Assembly (NCBI RefSeq): GCF_001039355.2
Contig: NW_019773646.1
Coordinates: forward strand, 1 to 64,000
Length of the DNA: 64,000 nt
Reading direction: 5' to 3'
DNA from: Lingula anatina
Lineage: Eukaryota; Brachiopoda; Lingulata; Lingulida; Lingulidae
Both the position numbers and the translations under genes were made by a program. A model generated the notes under the pieces. That model did not search any database. It was not told the DNA's origin and was given only the letters and a program-made list of their open reading frames with translations. Numbering within the stretch: position 1 is the stretch's first letter; every line of letters begins with the position of its first letter. Positions 61,201-64,000 of the stretch are shown here, one piece after another.

Positions 61201-63924
61201 ACTTAAAGCTCCTTCCCATCCCGCCTTTATAAACCCAAAACAGCACGTTTTGAGCAGTAAGGTCTTGATGCTTTTCTTATTATTTACGCAAACGATGGAT
61301 AAAAATATGTACCATTTATTTGATTTGTGTCATTGTGACACGAAAAAAGTGGTGCTTCTTTGAAAAAAGCGACTGCAGTTAGTCTGTCCTTCATTATATT
61401 CCGTTACTACATATTCAGGAGGGACTTGACAAGCGTCCAATGTATAGCAGCATGCTTGGATGCGAGATGCAATCCTTTAAAACCCAATGTTTTTGTTTGT
61501 ATTTCAAATGCTTTGCATTGGCTTAACGTTTTGCTGTATGCTTTTTTGTATTTCAGCTGTCGGATTTTGTAAGTAATTACTTGATAGGTTGCCCAATTGC
61601 ACGCTGTCCCGTATTTGTTGATGTCGTAGATCGAGTAGGCATGCTAGTTTTCTCTAGAATGGACCATAATTTAGTTTTAGAATATAGTTCTAGAATATTT
61701 AGAGGCTGGAATCCATAACCAAACTTTATTACGGATGTTTAGAAAGAAACAAACAATAGGGGATAAACGTTATTAAGTTTCACATATTATCGAAGGTTTA
61801 GTTAGGCAGCTTCCCGAACTATACAAGTTAGTTACTTTTAGAATGCTTCGACAATTACAGGCAAAGCATGTTTTAATGTTCTTTGAAAAATATTGTTTCG
61901 CATTAGAAGATGGTCACAGTAAAATAATGAGGTTTTGAGTTATATAATGCCTGTAGAAGGTACATTGTGGTATATTTGAATTTTGTATTGACTATTAAGG
62001 TGTCGGGTTTCAATGAGAATGGCGAATGTTGCCTGTGACTGCTCCTATTTTTAAGAATCCCTCTACAATTTCTATGCATCGGCATGAGTTTTAGGAATTT
62101 GAAGTCGCCTTGCCAGCAGATGCATTATTTTGACACTTGTTTCCTTTTGTTTGGAATATTTTGTTTGATTTTGGACTATTTTTATGACCCGATTTTGGAT
62201 TGTATGCAACTATAAACACATGAAGTGTTTTGCATGTTTTGTACTGTACCCCCGAACCAATTTCTGAATTTTGACGCTATTGGTACTAACATGGTCAACG
62301 CAATGGTAGCTACTTACCTTTTCCTTTAGAAAAACACATCCCGTGTTTCACCAACAATTTGGGAATATTAATACTTTCCCTCTTAATACTAATAGTGTTT
62401 GTTTAAAATGGAAAATGACATTTTGTTTGATTTAGATAGAAGGAATTCGCGTATTGTGTTGTATTTATGCCAAAGACAGATGTAAGACGTCAGATTGTGC
62501 ATTTGGAATGGTTTTATTGCATATCCATTCCCAACAACATATTAAATAATATTTTCTTTGCTGCTGTTGATATTTTTGCATATTTGCTCATAAAGTTGCC
62601 ATAATATAATGAAGCTATTGAAAAAAAAAGTAATTTAAGAAAGAAGTGACGTGGTTTGCTGACCTTAGCAACCCGTAACATTTTAGCATTTTATCAAATA
62701 TTATCATCTGTTTAATTTTACACATATTTTATCTGTAAATGCATCTTGGCATCTTAGCATTGCATTCATTACTATCAATATTTTTGCATATTTATCTGTA
62801 AATGCATATTTTTTGGGTTAATTTTGTAATAATTTTATTAAAATTGTCTACGGTAATGCATAACACAAATGTTTGTACAAGTACAGTTGATTGAATTGGA
62901 TTGAAAATTTAAAGAAGTGATTTTCTGATTCAGGTGTGTTATTCTGTTCTGTTCACTCTTATTATAATCTAATCTAATCTAATCTAATCTTTAATAATTA
63001 TGTTTAACAGGAACAAAATGAGATAGACTTCGAGAGTTACTGCCGGATTGAGCACGTTTTGACAGGAAATTGGTTACACGCTCTGAAAGGTAAAAAAAGG
63101 GGACGTTTTATTTCTTTGACCCCCTTAAAACTTAAAAAAGCTGCAAATGGAAACTTGTTTCATATGTGATCCCATTTCAGTAATCCCTCGGCGTTTTAGC
63201 ACGCGCGCGCGCGCGCACACACACACATTATTTACCTTTGTCAAGTGACGTAATGTCATGAGGAGGTTTTCCATATATCTTGTGAATAAAATTTTTCTTT
63301 ACTTACTTTTTAGATGAACCGTATCAACGGAGGCGTGATATGGGCCGTGAAAATGATCGCAGCATGCAGGCACTTAGGTGGGATGGGGGAGAGGTTCGCA
63401 AGGTACCGTGAAACACCAGTTCACCTTCTGTTTAGTTGTTCACTACATTGCACATAAAAAGAATAATCAATTTCAAGTGATATTTTGGATTAATATTAAC
63501 TCTAATGATATTGTAAAATTCATGCAAGATCTCATGGATATCGTTATTTGTCTATTCCTCAGATATCTTCGACAGAAAACCGGCGTTACGTAGACGTGTT
63601 CACAATACATGAAGTGGAATGGGAACAGATCTACAGTGCTAACTTTGTCGCTGGAATGGTGCCCTTCTTGTCAAAATTGATAGAATCGGTAAACTATTGA
63701 CCTTGCAAACTTTTATGTCTGTTCGTTGGATATCATTTTGGGTTAAACGACTTAAAACGATGTACTTCTATCAATGGTTAATTTAACACATTACAAAAAT
63801 GGGTTGTTAATAAGTTTTACTTAGTTAATGATTGAGATACCTGTATATAGGCTTTCATTATTTTTTTTTCTAGCGTGAAGAATGTGATTATCTCAATGCG
63901 ATGAAAACGCACCAAATCACAACT
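49134..63924 (+). CDS. Inositol 1,4,5-trisphosphate receptor-like protein, N-terminal part (17 exons, continues past the window)
   Basis: This is the N-terminal region of an IP3R-family endoplasmic-reticulum calcium-release channel. Seventeen GT-AG exons with compatible phases join to 504 codons. Residues 1-95 resemble the suppressor beta-trefoil (FLCIGDYISLFCEETEG, later FRVCIQNRYKLNKKYRK). MIR-type repeats follow: RYGEIIQLKHVFTDKYVHI (about 117), SFIRLFHKELEAYLVAE (about 241), RWEQQVRLRHVTTRRFLCLD (about 308) and CRIEHVLTGNWLHAL (about 400). Residues about 446-504 lead into the following helical region. Ion-channel and IP3-binding-core alpha parts lie beyond the window. The start ATG at 49134 follows an in-frame stop at 49086 and aligns with vertebrate IP3R starts. 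It is divergent: the RTTGR loop that contacts IP3 is not retained. Ryanodine receptors share the architecture, but spacing and motifs fit IP3R better. Confidence 0.92.
49217..53754 (+). other. Intron 1 (4.5 kb), no nested gene seen
   Basis: GT at 49217, AG at 53753-53754. This is by far the longest intron traced and a plausible home for regulatory sequence. A minus-strand frame of 156 codons (50287-50757) has no recognisable domain. A small pair of hairpins lies at 52620-52654. Confidence 0.75.
53755..53828 (+). CDS. IP3R-like gene, coding exon 2
   Basis: 74 nt, acceptor ctctttacag, donor CATG|GTAAACC. It encodes NGLYIYQGQDRKKPGKIPN, the second strand segment of the suppressor-like domain. 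It is shorter than the equivalent stretch in vertebrate receptors. Confidence 0.85.
54008..54132 (+). CDS. IP3R-like gene, coding exon 3
   Basis: 125 nt, acceptor gtttcag, donor CCAAG|GTATTT. It encodes ITFRVCIQNRYKLNKKYRKL, equivalent to the L-F-x-x-C-P-x-N-R-Y motif of IP3Rs, followed by a basic helical arm (residues 53-94). Confidence 0.9.
54372..54458 (+). CDS. IP3R-like gene, coding exon 4
   Basis: 87 nt, acceptor ttattttcaag, donor TTCAG|GTATGC, phase 0 both sides. It encodes a charged arm ending GKRVRYGEIIQ, matching the x-x-x-Y-G-x-x-I-Q-L start of the next trefoil segment. Confidence 0.9.
54629..54706 (+). CDS. IP3R-like gene, coding exon 5
   Basis: 78 nt, acceptor attattttcag, donor TGTTG|GTAAGG, phase 0. 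It encodes LKHVFTDKYVHISTTQTS and DKNNML, equivalent to L-L-H-x-x-S-N-K-Y-L-T-V in IP3R1. Confidence 0.92.
55554..55634 (+). CDS. IP3R-like gene, coding exon 6
   Basis: 81 nt, acceptor ttatttccag, donor ATAC|GTAAGT, phase 0. It encodes QYNGKHAQFRILPRYKVKSE, matching the W-F-x-I-x-P-x-Y-K-L-R-S segment of IP3Rs. Confidence 0.92.
55986..56496. repeat. 511-bp duplication carrying exon 7, copy A
   Basis: Matches 56498-57008 at constant offset 512. The only difference found by eye is c/g at about 56334 (cctcagatt) versus about 56846 (cctgagatt). The copies are separated by one N. This is most simply an unmerged haplotype or contig overlap. Confidence 0.93.
56029..56126 (+). CDS. IP3R-like gene, coding exon 7 (copy A)
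   Basis: 98 nt, acceptor ttttccaag, donor GGTTGG|GTAGGT. It starts in phase 0 and ends in phase 2. It encodes VQILDQIVYESFKSQGHYFH followed by SSVPWNIEKDMVG, equivalent to the G-Q-P-L-H-A-S region of IP3R. An identical copy lies at 56541-56638. Only one can be used, since joining both breaks the frame. Confidence 0.88.
56497..56497. other. Single-N assembly junction inside the gene
   Basis: The N lies exactly between the two 511-bp copies that each contain exon 7. Confidence 0.9.
56498..57008. repeat. 511-bp duplication carrying exon 7, copy B
   Basis: Second copy of 55986-56496, continuing naturally into the rest of the intron. Confidence 0.93.
56541..56638 (+). CDS. IP3R-like gene, coding exon 7 (copy B, probable assembly duplicate)
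   Basis: Identical in sequence and splice sites to 56029-56126. Because the exon is 98 nt (not a multiple of three) and starts in phase 0, splicing A to B gives a frameshift. It is therefore an artefact or, much less likely, a mutually exclusive alternative. Confidence 0.5.
57411..57498 (+). CDS. IP3R-like gene, coding exon 8
   Basis: 88 nt, acceptor tttttttcag, donor TCAGA|GTAAGT. It encodes SELNLGVAQTGFTVVRYYRP then SDENEANVR, aligned with E-V-N-S-V-N-C-x-T-S-W-K-I in IP3R1. Confidence 0.92.
57673..57760 (+). CDS. IP3R-like gene, coding exon 9
   Basis: 88 nt, acceptor ctattatcacag, donor GAGG|GTTTGT. It encodes GSSFIRLFHKELEAYLVAEG, a MIR-repeat start matching V-V-R-L-F-H-A-E-x-E-K-F-L-T. 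Without splicing the frame would stop two codons later. Confidence 0.92.
58153..58260 (+). CDS. IP3R-like gene, coding exon 10 (IP3-contact loop region)
   Basis: 108 nt, acceptor gcattgcag, donor TTAATG|GTTTGT. It encodes VHLRIREIDQLNPRT then LSPPNSAITYWQVEPEDTI. It aligns with V-F-L-R-T-T-G-R...L-W-E-V-E of vertebrate IP3Rs, but the R-T-T-G-R loop reads R-I-R-E-I and is about five residues longer. Confidence 0.9.
59008..59153 (+). CDS. IP3R-like gene, coding exon 11
   Basis: 146 nt, acceptor gaatatcag, donor TATCG|GTAAGT. It encodes RWEQQVRLRHVTTRRFLCLD and the following SVFRFHPVLS, matching the F-R-x-K-H-L-A-T-G-x-Y-L and L-E-F-x-P MIR motifs. Confidence 0.93.
59446..60047. mobile_element. 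Possible 600-bp inverted-repeat element in intron 11
   Basis: Left sequence TTAAGGATGTTCTATAGTTG, then CTACCACCAGTCTC and TTTCACTTGCGAGTGA, pairs imperfectly with the right side (TTTCACTCGCAAGTGGG, GACTCGTGGCGGTTAC, GAGAATCGCCCTT) over about 80 bp. No ORF is present. It lies wholly within the intron. Confidence 0.5.
60255..60353 (+). CDS. IP3R-like gene, coding exon 12 (start uncertain)
   Basis: Donor CACCG|GTAAGC at 60354 is clear. It encodes KLRKKIFHFASMNMKLREQD then LDPDTP, which aligns with K-M-V-Y-S-L-V-S-V...E-L-D-P-T-T. Two phase-0 acceptors are possible: ttaataaag before 60255 (99 nt) or ctagagag before 60204 (150 nt). I chose the shorter because it adds the fewest unaligned residues. 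Confidence 0.7.
61557..61568 (+). CDS. IP3R-like gene, coding exon 13 (12-nt microexon, LSDF)
   Basis: CTGTCGGATTTT lies between a strong acceptor (cttttttgtatttcag) and a strong donor (GTAAGTAATT). It adds four residues in phase 0 between DPDTP and EQNEIDF, where IP3R1 has L-R-G-G-D after D-P-T-T. Exons 12 and 14 also join in frame without it, so it could be skipped. Confidence 0.72.
62966..62991. repeat. (AATCT)n microsatellite in intron 13
   Basis: Five tandem pentamer units, about 20 bp before exon 14. Confidence 0.95.
63011..63089 (+). CDS. IP3R-like gene, coding exon 14
   Basis: 79 nt, acceptor gtttaacag, donor GAAAG|GTAAAA. It encodes EQNEIDFESYCRIEHVLTGN then WLHALK, matching N-S-Y-V-R-L-R-H-L-C-T-N-T-W-V-H in IP3R1. 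Confidence 0.93.
63201..63226. repeat. (CG)n(CA)n microsatellite in intron 14
   Basis: CG units followed by CA units. Confidence 0.95.
63314..63402 (+). CDS. IP3R-like gene, coding exon 15
   Basis: 89 nt, acceptor tactttttag, donor CGCAAG|GTACCG. It encodes DEPYQRRRDMGRENDRSMQA then LRWDGGEVRK, an arginine-rich loop and strand. It is longer and more basic than the I-D-K-E-E-E-K-P-V-M-L-K segment it replaces. Confidence 0.9.
63563..63688 (+). CDS. IP3R-like gene, coding exon 16
   Basis: 126 nt, acceptor tattcctcag, donor AATCG|GTAAAC, phase 0. It encodes RRYVDVFTIHEVEWEQIYSA then NFVAGMVPFLSKLIES, matching A-F-x-I-V-P-V-x-x-x-E-V-x-D-L-x-F-A followed by the first helix after the beta core. 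Confidence 0.92.
63874..63924 (+). CDS. IP3R-like gene, coding exon 17 (last in window)
   Basis: 51 nt, acceptor tttttttctag, donor ACAACT|GTAAGT, phase 0. It encodes REECDYLNAMKTHQITT, the linker into the next helical domain. The gene runs on past 64000. Confidence 0.88.
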
Positions 63925-64000
63925 GTAAGTACAAAGAAATAACATTGTCTGAGGAGTTGTATTGATGTACTGTAGAGGTGGGCCAAAGCATCCCATTCAA

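Noticed and set aside
49134-63924. Ryanodine receptor rather than IP3 receptor
   Set aside because: The domain order is shared, but the start FLxIGD, the NRY segment and the MIR spacing align with IP3R and not with RyR; the pore half would settle it.

Overview
The window is eukaryotic and almost certainly from an animal: AT-rich, full of microsatellites and non-autonomous transposons, and carrying one clear multi-exon gene with GT-AG introns. The short inverted-repeat transposons, decayed LINEs, the abundance of acatgta motifs and allele-like duplications joined at single Ns fit a polymorphic marine invertebrate (lophotrochozoan or invertebrate deuterostome). The phylum cannot be fixed from this window.

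The one convincing gene lies on the plus strand from 49134 to the window edge (17 exons traced, 504 codons, open at the 3' end). It encodes the N-terminal part of a divergent inositol 1,4,5-trisphosphate receptor-like calcium channel: the suppressor-like beta-trefoil, then MIR repeats of the IP3-binding-core beta domain, then the start of the next helical domain. Exon phases agree throughout and the gene includes a 12-nt microexon. The basic loop that contacts IP3 in the beta domain of vertebrate receptors is not conserved.

Region by region: 1-427 is a LINE tail; 0.4-3.3 kb holds TTAA-flanked MITEs and a ~155-bp tandem repeat; 3.36-3.68 kb holds a class A GPCR-like fragment; 4.35-4.97 kb is a ~140-bp tandem repeat; 4.97-7.68 kb is a TTAA-flanked piggyBac-like element; 7.7-41.7 kb is intergenic with scattered inverted-repeat elements, a LINE endonuclease-linker fragment, an identical ~180-bp microsatellite-led repeat pair, a 1383-bp exact duplication and a 341-bp gap. 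41.77-43.66 kb is a dead LINE reverse transcriptase split by a Harbinger-type MITE whose target duplication can be read from the interrupted reading frame. 43.7-49.1 kb is intergenic, and the rest is the IP3R-like gene.

Three single-N junctions (5099, 23437, 56497) each separate two near-identical sequences. They look like unmerged contig or haplotype overlaps. The last one duplicates exon 7 of the IP3R-like gene and would damage an automatic gene model.
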